Source: Bacteroides faecium
Lineage (GTDB): Bacteria; Bacteroidota; Bacteroidia; Bacteroidales; Bacteroidaceae
DNA: 64,000 nucleotides
Assembly: GCF_012113595.1 (NCBI RefSeq)
Contig: NZ_CP050831.1
Span: forward strand, 4,650,001-4,714,000
Reading direction: 5' to 3'
The notes beneath the pieces are model-generated. The model was not told the origin of the DNA and searched no databases. It saw only the letters and a program-made list of their open reading frames with translations. The position numbers and the translations under genes were made by a program. Shown here piece by piece: positions 1-7,160 of the stretch (within the stretch, counting starts at the first letter, position 1; each line of letters starts with the position of its first letter).

Positions 1-2457
1 ATGACGGAAGAGGGGGATGCAATCCTTTATTCCGTAAAGGGTAACACACCCTACGATGGGGAGATTTATACCTTTGAATCCATGGCGGCAGAGGATGCCG
101 GTGGTGCGGGACAAGACGGAGAAGCGAGCCGTAAGGATGCTACTTGCCTGATTGTAAAAGGAAGGATCGGTACTGGTGAATCGACATTTTACCGGGTGGA
201 TTTCACCAAAACCGGAAATACAGGAGAGCAGGTGGAATATTTACCTTTGAAGCGAAACCATAAATATATCATTACCATTACTAAAGCGTTGGGAATCGGT
301 TATGCAAGTTTTAGAGAGGCATTGGAATCCTATACAGTCATGTCCAATCTGAAATTCCGATTGATACACTATGACCGTGATAAGGTCAAAGATGTAGTCT
401 ACAATGGGCAATATATGCTCGGAGTGGGTGAATCGGAGGTCGCTGTAACTCAATACCAGAATAATAGTTATGCCATAGACGTTTTTACTGACAGTCCCGG
501 CGGTTGGAAGGCCACCGTTACTGCAGGGAGCGACTGGCTCAAATTTGAAGGTGGAGTCGATGCGGCGTCGGGCGTAGCGAACGATGATACCCAATTCAAA
601 TTGAAGATTCCTTATTTTAATAATGAAACTATAGGTGTTGAGCGTAAGGCTACTGTTACGTTGACGGCAGGGCGCTTGACTCACAATATTGAAGTGACGC
701 AGTATACGATAGATCCGGGAATTATCAAATTTGTCGATGCATACGGAAATGTGTTGGAGAGAGGTCTTTTTTTCCCGATTAGAAATCCCGATGGTGACGA
801 ACTCCCTCTTGAACCGCAGACGGTGTATGTCATGTTTTCCGTGGATAAGATAGAAGGTAAACTTTTTGACTCTAACGATATCGGTATGATCCAATACAAT
901 GCCGGCGGTTTAATTCCGCAATTAGACAGGACGAATACGGTACCATTCAGTGAAAGGGTGCAGGCGTTTACCATACAGCCTAATCCGCGAAGAGCAGGTG
1001 ATGGTACTGTTGAAGATGGTGCAGGCTGGTGGTGGCGTTGGGACTTCATCTTATTCGGGCTGTACGATAAGGAGGGATACCTCACTCATGTACAATTTCC
1101 CATCAATCAAGGGGAGTTGGAATTCTCATTCCGATATATTCCCACTACAGTCAATAGCCGTACTTATAAAGTCAATCTGGGTGCGGAACAATACTTGCAA
1201 TTGTTTGTCAATAATAATTGGGAAATTATGGATATTGAGGAATTGAATATAACGAACGATGATGGCACCGGACTGATTCGGACCGATTCGGATAATGATG
1301 TAATTATAGGCAGAAAGAATGCGGACGACAAGATGTATCTTGAGTCTATCATAGGCTATGATGACGGCAAGGGGAATGATGTGGTTGGCCACGGATACGA
1401 TTTTAGGCTGAAGCTTCACCCCGGCAAGTGGAAAGAGGGAAAAAGCGGAACGATAAGAATCACGTTCAGAAATGTAATGCATACCGTTGCGGATGAAGAA
1501 TTCCCGTTTTATCGTACGATTGACCTTCAAATGGTGTCCGAAACGAAATCTTACACAACTGCCGGGGAACCTCTTTTCTATCTTTATCCGCTTCGGTTTG
1601 ATAACAGGCTATATTATAAGGAAATAGGCGAAACGAAACAAAGTGTGGGGCGGTTGGAAAATGTAGCCGATGCGGAGGATATCTGTAGGAATATAGGCGA
1701 TGGTTGGCGTCTGCCTACTGCCAGTGAACTGTTGCTGTCATTCGCTTATGAAAATGCTTTGGGTGGCAATGCGGAGAATTATAATAATCATGACAGCCAG
1801 AATATATATGGGTGGTATCAAAACTGGACTGGTAATTACTGGACTTCATCATACTATGAGGCTAAAGGCTCTGCTACCCGTTTTTGGATGGAAATGTCGG
1901 CAGGTTATCTGGATTCCGCACCTGTTAGTAATAATAATTATTTCCGTTGCGTGAGGAATAATGCAAATAGCGGAAAGAAGTACCCTTATCTGACGGTAGA
2001 ATCCTCAGGGGTCACTATTGTCTCTCGCGATGGCAGTGGAGGAACAGATCCTTCGGTGTTATTTGCTTCAGGTGAAACTCCGGGTACAAGTGACGCGATG
2101 AATAAGATTGCTCCTAAGTTTCAGATTGAAAATACCAGCAGTAATGGTAAAACTTGGTCGGAAGCAAAAGCGGCATGCGAAAGCAAAGGGAGTGGTTGGC
2201 GTCTGCCTACCCAGCGTGAGATGTATTTGGTACTCAGTATGGGAGGGACCGTTACCAGTATCAAAAACCAAGGTTTCGGTAGTTCAACTACTTGGACAGG
2301 GAGCGGATTCGAGAAGATTAGCGCTGTGCATTGGACATTGACTTCACGCGATGGCGGCTATTGGGTGGTCGGACATAATAATGGTGAATTCGGCGCATGG
2401 ACTACGGCAGAATCTACAGATTGGGCTTGGTATCGTTGTGTGCGCACAATAGAATAA
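1..2457 (+). CDS. Fimbrillin-like surface protein with BACON and two FISUMP-type domains (5' end outside window)
   Basis: The frame is open from base 1, and no signal peptide or lipobox is visible. The real start is therefore probably upstream and the first ATG internal. Residues about 45-100 resemble the end of a Mfa/FimA fimbrillin-type domain, ending in PLKRNHKYIITI. Residues about 155-235 form a BACON-like beta domain, with GGWKATV, SDWLKFEGG and a closing IEVTQY. The C-terminal part has two copies of a FISUMP/DUF1566-like module, with WRLPT near residues 568 and 733, each followed by WT and ending in a RCVR motif. Such proteins are usually exported lipoproteins or fimbrial tip subunits of Bacteroidales. 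A tip or adhesin role is inferred. A strong terminator follows the stop. Confidence 0.7.
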   Translation: MTEEGDAILYSVKGNTPYDGEIYTFESMAAEDAGGAGQDGEASRKDATCLIVKGRIGTGESTFYRVDFTKTGNTGEQVEYLPLKRNHKYIITITKALGIGYASFREALESYTVMSNLKFRLIHYDRDKVKDVVYNGQYMLGVGESEVAVTQYQNNSYAIDVFTDSPGGWKATVTAGSDWLKFEGGVDAASGVANDDTQFKLKIPYFNNETIGVERKATVTLTAGRLTHNIEVTQYTIDPGIIKFVDAYGNVLERGLFFPIRNPDGDELPLEPQTVYVMFSVDKIEGKLFDSNDIGMIQYNAGGLIPQLDRTNTVPFSERVQAFTIQPNPRRAGDGTVEDGAGWWWRWDFILFGLYDKEGYLTHVQFPINQGELEFSFRYIPTTVNSRTYKVNLGAEQYLQLFVNNNWEIMDIEELNITNDDGTGLIRTDSDNDVIIGRKNADDKMYLESIIGYDDGKGNDVVGHGYDFRLKLHPGKWKEGKSGTIRITFRNVMHTVADEEFPFYRTIDLQMVSETKSYTTAGEPLFYLYPLRFDNRLYYKEIGETKQSVGRLENVADAEDICRNIGDGWRLPTASELLLSFAYENALGGNAENYNNHDSQNIYGWYQNWTGNYWTSSYYEAKGSATRFWMEMSAGYLDSAPVSNNNYFRCVRNNANSGKKYPYLTVESSGVTIVSRDGSGGTDPSVLFASGETPGTSDAMNKIAPKFQIENTSSNGKTWSEAKAACESKGSGWRLPTQREMYLVLSMGGTVTSIKNQGFGSSTTWTGSGFEKISAVHWTLTSRDGGYWVVGHNNGEFGAWTTAESTDWAWYRCVRTIE

Positions 2458-2464
2458 AAGCTAA

Positions 2465-2520
2465 ACGAGCTGTATCAGAATATTGTTTGTCTTCATTCTG
2501 ATACAGCTCGTCTTTTCCCC
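2465..2520 (+). terminator. Strong intrinsic terminator, possibly bidirectional
   Basis: Two perfectly complementary 17-base arms (2465-2481 and 2495-2511) flank a 13-base loop. They are followed by a T-rich tail on the plus strand. The hairpin ends the fimbrillin-like gene. It also lies just past the stop of the leftward HTH gene, where the opposite strand has a weaker T-rich tail. Confidence 0.85.
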
Positions 2521-2550
2521 TTTCCTTTATATCCTAAAATTTACAATTGT

Positions 2551-3510
2551 TTACAACGTATTGATAACTTCCAATTGCTTTTGCAAGAAAGCAATACGCT
2601 GTGCTTCTCCACTTTCTGAAACCAGAATAGAGTGACGCTTCAACGATTGAATCCAATTGCGTTGCATCTGGCAGATATACGAGCTTTGCGAATCCATCGA
2701 ATTGATAGAATATACTCGCAGTAGGCTGACTTGGTAATCATGTTTCTCGATATAACTGTAAGTGGCTTCGAAACTGATATTGGACAGATAGAAAGATACT
2801 TTCTTGTTTTCGCTGAACTCTCCCTTTATGGACAGATGTTCTACCACGCCAAGTAACTGAAGAAGCTCTTCCTTCAAATGCATGACATCGTCTTTGCTTA
2901 TCAGGTTCAGACTGGCAAAGTACTTGATTTCCTTCACAAAAGAATAAAAGATATTTGTGTCCCAGATGAAAAACGTTTTTGGACACTGTCTTATACTTTC
3001 ACTCAGCTTCTTATGTACATTGACGATCCGGTCGTCCACATACATCTCTTCCAAAGAATGTGGCGTCTTTATATCTCCGTTCTGATACATCCATCGGCAA
3101 AGACGGAATTTAGACAAATTCTCATAGGAAGAATAAAGTGTAAAGGGAAGGGAATTGGATGCAGTATACACCTCCGTTGTATTATCTGTTTTCACATAGT
3201 CGAAAATTTGCAGATAACGGTTGACTATTTCGTAATAGCTTTCCAGCGCACTGGTAGCATGAAGTAGGTTCAGGTCGAAAGTGACTTTGTTGGATACATG
3301 GCTGCCGACAACCTGGTCGATAGAAATACCGAGTTTTTGAGAAAGTAGCGCCACCTCGTCTATTGTAAAAGATACCTCACCTCTCAATCTACGATAAACA
3401 GCTTCCTTTCCCATACACAAAATGTCAGCCAAAGTATTGGCCAAGTTCATATCTTGAGGAATCCGTTCCCTCATTGTAGATATTAATTCGTTTAGAATAC
3501 CATTTTTCAT
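2551..3510 (-). CDS. HTH-domain regulator of unknown target, paralogue of the next gene
   Basis: This is a 319-residue soluble protein without signal peptide or membrane segment. Residues about 20-70 form a Cro/XRE-like helix-turn-helix; the segment includes GKEAVYRRLRGEVSFT and a LGIS turn. The remaining 250 residues are mostly helical and match no family I recognise. They contain YEIVNRYLQIF and a conserved tail, WIQSLKRHSILVSESGE. The protein aligns over its full length with the product of 3747-4706, which has exactly the same length, so the two arose by duplication. Each copy has its own terminator, so they are probably transcribed separately. A DNA-binding regulator is likely, but ligand and targets are unknown. 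The neighbouring fimbrillin-like gene is one candidate target. Confidence 0.75.
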   Translation of the reverse strand: MKNGILNELISTMRERIPQDMNLANTLADILCMGKEAVYRRLRGEVSFTIDEVALLSQKLGISIDQVVGSHVSNKVTFDLNLLHATSALESYYEIVNRYLQIFDYVKTDNTTEVYTASNSLPFTLYSSYENLSKFRLCRWMYQNGDIKTPHSLEEMYVDDRIVNVHKKLSESIRQCPKTFFIWDTNIFYSFVKEIKYFASLNLISKDDVMHLKEELLQLLGVVEHLSIKGEFSENKKVSFYLSNISFEATYSYIEKHDYQVSLLRVYSINSMDSQSSYICQMQRNWIQSLKRHSILVSESGEAQRIAFLQKQLEVINTL

Positions 3511-3560
3511 TGTTTGTTCCTTTAATTTTAATGTTAATAATCTCTGTGATACATTCTATG

Positions 3561-3568
3561 CAAAATTA
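3561..3568 (-). promoter_or_regulatory. Possible -7 box for the leftward HTH gene
   Basis: CAAAATTA on the plus strand reads TAATTTTG on the minus strand and matches the Bacteroides -7 consensus TAnnTTTG. It lies 50 bases upstream of the ATG. No clear -33 TTG is seen at the usual distance. Confidence 0.35.
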
Positions 3569-3663
3569 CGTCTTGTGTTTGAAAGATTTGTGTGGGAAAA
3601 CAGGGATGAATGTGTATGTCTTTTTCTGATTGGGAATCAAGCGGGGGTGGCGGGAACAGGGAA

Positions 3664-3696
3664 TGAAAAAAAGTAGATAAGAATCTTATCTACTTT
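3664..3696 (-). terminator. Intrinsic terminator of the second HTH gene
   Basis: A perfect 12-base stem (3670-3681 with 3685-3696) has a 3-base loop. On the minus strand it is followed at once by a run of T. It lies 50 bases past the stop of the 3747-4706 gene. Confidence 0.8.
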
Positions 3697-3746
3697 CGTT
3701 TATTGGAACTGGATTTTTTTTAGAGTTTTAATCTACGAAACTAAAA

Positions 3747-4706
3747 TTAAAGAGCATCAATAATTTCTCGCTGTTGCTTGAAGAATTGAATACGCTGCAT
3801 TTCGCCGCTTTCGGATATCAAAGTAGAGAACTTTTTCAGGGACTGGATCCATTCTTTCAGGGTACAGAATATTTCGTTGTCCATCGTGGTAATAGAGTTG
3901 ATGGAATAAATACGTATCAGACTCAGTTGCAGATTATTAATGTCTATATAGCTGTATGTTGCCTCGAAGTTGATATTCGACACATAGATGCGTACACGAT
4001 TGCCATCGGCTGTCTTGCCATTGATAGCCAGTTCTTCCAGTTCGTCCGCCAATAAGAATAATTCTTTTTTGATTTCTTCTTTCGTTTCGTCCGAAATGAG
4101 ATGGATGCTGGCGAAGTATTGGATATCGTTAATGAGATGCTGGAAAATCATATTGTCCCATATATAGTCTATGGAGTGGATATGACGTGTCATTCCTACA
4201 TAGTCTTTCTGGATATTGACCAGTTTCGGGGGAATCTCCAATTCTTCGAAACTCTTGCAATCAATATATTTATTCTGGTACATCCATTTGAATAAACGGA
4301 ATTTTGCCAGAAGCTCATGTTTCAGATAGAGAGTCTGGGGAATAATGTTGGCGGAAGTTCCCATGGTGGAGTTCGGGTCGTCCGGCATTGTGTTGACCAG
4401 CGTGACATATTTTTCCAAGATATTGTAGTAACTCTCGAACGGGTCGTCATAATCTACAATGTTTATATTGAACATGGCGTTCGATTTGAAACTCAGCCCT
4501 ATAATCTTGTCTAGTGATATACCCAGTTTTCTGGAAACAAGAGCCGACTCTTGCAAGGTGAAAGGCACTTCACCGCGCAATCTTCTATATACTGCCTCTT
4601 TTCCTATGTATAGCGTGTCCATCAACATATCTGCCAGTTGCCCTTTGAGCGGAAGCTTTTCCTTCATCGCTTCTATAAGGTTTGCATTTGGATTATTTGT
4701 CATCAT
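3747..4706 (-). CDS. HTH-domain regulator of unknown target, paralogue of the previous gene
   Basis: The chosen start is the first of two adjacent ATGs at 4706. It gives 319 residues, identical in length to the paralogue at 2551-3510. A longer reading would need a TTG at 4757 and adds residues with no counterpart. The N-terminus carries the same HTH pattern (GKEAVYRRLRGEVPFTLQ, then RKLGISLDKIIG). The C-terminal two thirds align with the paralogue and end in the same SESGE..RI..FL.QQ.E tail. No signal peptide or membrane segment is visible. The role is inferred as a transcriptional regulator; nothing in the sequence shows what it senses. Confidence 0.75.
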   Translation of the reverse strand: MMTNNPNANLIEAMKEKLPLKGQLADMLMDTLYIGKEAVYRRLRGEVPFTLQESALVSRKLGISLDKIIGLSFKSNAMFNINIVDYDDPFESYYNILEKYVTLVNTMPDDPNSTMGTSANIIPQTLYLKHELLAKFRLFKWMYQNKYIDCKSFEELEIPPKLVNIQKDYVGMTRHIHSIDYIWDNMIFQHLINDIQYFASIHLISDETKEEIKKELFLLADELEELAINGKTADGNRVRIYVSNINFEATYSYIDINNLQLSLIRIYSINSITTMDNEIFCTLKEWIQSLKKFSTLISESGEMQRIQFFKQQREIIDAL

Positions 4707-4818
4707 AATAGTTCTAATAAATAATACTTTTCTATTATAAACATTTGTCAGTGGCAAGTTGTTTCAGAATGTGGAACTATTTAATTCTTCTTTTTTGGAA
4801 AATATCCTTTCCGAAAAA

Positions 4819-4849
4819 TTGTATATATAAAGCAAATCGGTTACATTTG
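4819..4849 (+). promoter_or_regulatory. Bacteroides-type promoter of the decarboxylase gene
   Basis: TTG at 4819-4821 and TACATTTG at 4842-4849 are 20 bases apart. This matches the Bacteroides -33/-7 pattern (TTG, about 19-21 bases, TAnnTTTG). Transcription would start near 4856, leaving a leader of about 50 bases. Confidence 0.7.
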
Positions 4850-4908
4850 TGACCATAAACAAAACGGAGAGGCAGTGTCTCTTTAGTAAACAATAGAAAA
4901 AACGAATA

Positions 4909-5838
4909 ATGAAAAGAATATTGGTAAGTGGGGGAGCCGGTTTTATAGGCTCACATCTTTGTACACGGCTTATAAACGACGGTCACGAAGTGATATGCCT
5001 TGATAATTTTTTTACGGGATCGAAAGATAATATTGCTCATTTAATGAATAATCATCATTTTGAGGTAGTGAGACATGATGTTACTTATCCCTATTCTGCC
5101 GAGGTAGATGAGATATACAATCTAGCTTGTCCTGCATCTCCTATCCATTATCAACATGATCCGATTCAGACGGCTAAAACATCTGTAATGGGAGCTATTA
5201 ATATGCTGGGATTGGCAATGAGATTGAATGCCAAAATATTGCAGGCTTCTACCAGTGAAGTGTACGGAGACCCCATTGTGCATCCGCAACCGGAAAGTTA
5301 TTGGGGAAACGTGAATCCGGTGGGTTACCGCTCCTGTTATGATGAAGGAAAACGCTGTGCGGAAACTTTGTTTATGGATTATCATCGTCAGAACGATGTT
5401 CGCGTGAAGATAATCCGTATTTTTAATACGTACGGCCCGCGTATGTTGCCGAATGACGGGCGTGTGGTTTCTAATTTTATTCTGCAAGCATTGAATGATG
5501 AAGATATAACCATATATGGGGATGGGAAGCAAACACGCAGTTTCCAGTATATTGATGATTTAATTGAAGGGATGATACGAATGATGGATACGGAAGATGA
5601 TTTCACAGGGCCTGTGAATCTCGGTAATCCGAATGAGTTCCCGGTTCTTGATTTGGCGCAAAGGATAATCAGCATGACCGGTTCGTCTTCGAAAATAGTA
5701 TTTAAGCCTTTGCCGGACGATGATCCGAAACAACGCCAGCCGGACATTACGCTGGCAAAAGAAAAACTTGATTGGGAGCCTACCATCGAACTGGAAGATG
5801 GGTTGAAGCGTATGATTGAGTATTTTAAAAATGTTTGA
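4909..5838 (+). CDS. uxs: UDP-glucuronate decarboxylase (UDP-xylose synthase), SDR family
   Basis: This extended short-chain dehydrogenase/reductase has 309 residues, the usual length of bacterial Uxs. The NAD-binding motif GGAGFIGSH spans residues 8-16. The catalytic Ser/Thr region is STSEVYG (about 114-120) and the catalytic pair is Tyr144/Lys148 in YDEGK. The family converts UDP-glucuronate to UDP-xylose in the cytosol with bound NAD+. The motifs NLACPASPIHYQ and NTYGPRM are typical of this subgroup rather than of dTDP-glucose dehydratases. The gene follows a clear promoter. The next gene starts 31 bases after its stop, so the two are probably co-transcribed. The product would feed capsule or surface glycan synthesis. 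Confidence 0.9.
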   Translation: MKRILVSGGAGFIGSHLCTRLINDGHEVICLDNFFTGSKDNIAHLMNNHHFEVVRHDVTYPYSAEVDEIYNLACPASPIHYQHDPIQTAKTSVMGAINMLGLAMRLNAKILQASTSEVYGDPIVHPQPESYWGNVNPVGYRSCYDEGKRCAETLFMDYHRQNDVRVKIIRIFNTYGPRMLPNDGRVVSNFILQALNDEDITIYGDGKQTRSFQYIDDLIEGMIRMMDTEDDFTGPVNLGNPNEFPVLDLAQRIISMTGSSSKIVFKPLPDDDPKQRQPDITLAKEKLDWEPTIELEDGLKRMIEYFKNV

Positions 5839-5869
5839 TGTGTAAAAAAACTATTATAACGCGATTATT

Positions 5870-7003
5870 ATGAATATGGAAATTAATCCTTCTGAATATA
5901 AAGTACTCATTGTGGACGATGTGATCTCAAACGTGCTTTTACTGAAGGTACTTTTGACCAATGAGAAATTCAATATTGTGACGGCTGGCAATGGCACACA
6001 AGCATTGGAGCAGGTAAAGAAGGAAAAACCGGATCTTGTATTGCTGGACGTCATGATGCCCGATATAAGTGGCTTCGAAGTAGCACAGCAAATGAAGGCT
6101 GATTCAGAAATGGCTGAAATTCCTATTATTTTTCTTACTGCACTTAATAGCACCGCGGATATCGTGAAAGGATTTCAGGTGGGTGGAAATGACTTTATAT
6201 CAAAGCCATTCAATAAAGAAGAACTGATTATTCGTGTGACACACCAGATTTCACTGGTTGCGGCGAAGCGGATTATCGTGGCACAAACGGAAGAGTTGCG
6301 AAAGACAATCATGGGACGTGATAAACTATATTCTGTGATTGCACATGACTTGCGCTCTCCAATGGGTTCTATCAAGATGGTGCTGAATATGCTGATTCTG
6401 AATCTTCCGAGTGATACTATCGGTGATGAAATGTACGAACTGCTGACAATGGCTAATCAAACGACTGAAGATGTGTTCTCATTGCTCGATAACTTGCTGA
6501 AATGGACGAAGAGCCAGATTGGTAAGTTGAAGGTGGTTTATCAGGATATTAATATGGTAGAGGTCGTAGAAGGAGTGAGTGAAATCTTCACGATGGTAGC
6601 CAGCTTGAAAAATATTAAGATCGTACAGGATGTGCCAGTGACGGACGTAGCTGTACGTGCTGATATTGATATGATTAAGACGGTGATTCGTAACTTGATA
6701 AGTAATGCTATCAAGTTCAGTAATGAAGGCTCGGAAGTGGTGGTATCGCTAACTGAGGAAGACAGTATGGCTATTGTAAGCGTGAAAGATAGCGGGTGCG
6801 GTATCGACGAAGAAAATCAGAAGAAGTTGTTGCATACGGATACTCATTTCAGTACTTTCGGTACGAATAATGAGGAAGGTTCGGGACTCGGACTGTTGCT
6901 GTGTCAGGACTTTGTTGTCAAGAATGGCGGTAAACTTTGGTTTACCTCGAAGAAGGGAGAAGGTTCTACATTTAGCTTCTCTATTCCGTTGCTGGAAAAA
7001 TAA
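5870..7003 (+). CDS. Cytoplasmic response-regulator/histidine-kinase hybrid
   Basis: This 377-residue protein has no signal peptide or transmembrane segment. Residues 10-128 are a receiver domain with acidic pair Asp16/Asp17, phospho-acceptor Asp60 (LLDVMMPD) and Lys112 (SKPF). Residues about 150-215 are a dimerisation/phosphotransfer domain with the H-box His159 in IAHDLRSP. The rest is a HATPase_c domain with an N-box NLISNAIKFS, DSGCGI and GSGLGL. A receiver ahead of the kinase core suggests that a partner kinase's phosphoryl group controls this kinase. No DNA-binding domain is present, so output must pass through another protein. The gene lies directly behind the UDP-glucuronate decarboxylase gene, but a functional link is not shown. 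Confidence 0.88.
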   Translation: MNMEINPSEYKVLIVDDVISNVLLLKVLLTNEKFNIVTAGNGTQALEQVKKEKPDLVLLDVMMPDISGFEVAQQMKADSEMAEIPIIFLTALNSTADIVKGFQVGGNDFISKPFNKEELIIRVTHQISLVAAKRIIVAQTEELRKTIMGRDKLYSVIAHDLRSPMGSIKMVLNMLILNLPSDTIGDEMYELLTMANQTTEDVFSLLDNLLKWTKSQIGKLKVVYQDINMVEVVEGVSEIFTMVASLKNIKIVQDVPVTDVAVRADIDMIKTVIRNLISNAIKFSNEGSEVVVSLTEEDSMAIVSVKDSGCGIDEENQKKLLHTDTHFSTFGTNNEEGSGLGLLLCQDFVVKNGGKLWFTSKKGEGSTFSFSIPLLEK

Positions 7004-7058
7004 TAGTTTCAACGTATTTCTCTGTTGAGAGATGATGCTTTGAGACTTCTTTATATAT

Positions 7059-7147
7059 TATAATTCAGGCACGGATTACACGAATTACACGGTTTATAAG
7101 ATAATTGGAAAAACCGTGAAATTCGTGTAATCCGTGCCCAAATTATA
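7059..7147. repeat. Long imperfect palindrome between convergent genes, probable bidirectional terminator
   Basis: Arms 7059-7095 and 7111-7147 are 37 bases each and complementary except at three positions, around a 15-base loop. The core unit is GGCACGGATTACACGAATT. It sits between a rightward gene ending at 7003 and a leftward gene ending at 7161, where a terminator for both strands is expected. From memory, similar GGCACGGATTACACG palindromes recur between Bacteroides genes, so this is probably one copy of a dispersed extragenic element. Confidence 0.7.
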
Positions 7148-7160
7148 TTCTGAAAATAAT

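Noticed and set aside
241..894. A 217-codon leftward frame inside the fimbrillin-like gene
   Set aside because: It is fully antisense to BACON/fimbrillin coding sequence and has no recognisable feature.
3747..4757. Longer form of the second HTH gene starting at TTG 4757
   Set aside because: The additional 17 residues have no counterpart in the 319-residue paralogue. The ATG at 4706 gives an exact length match.
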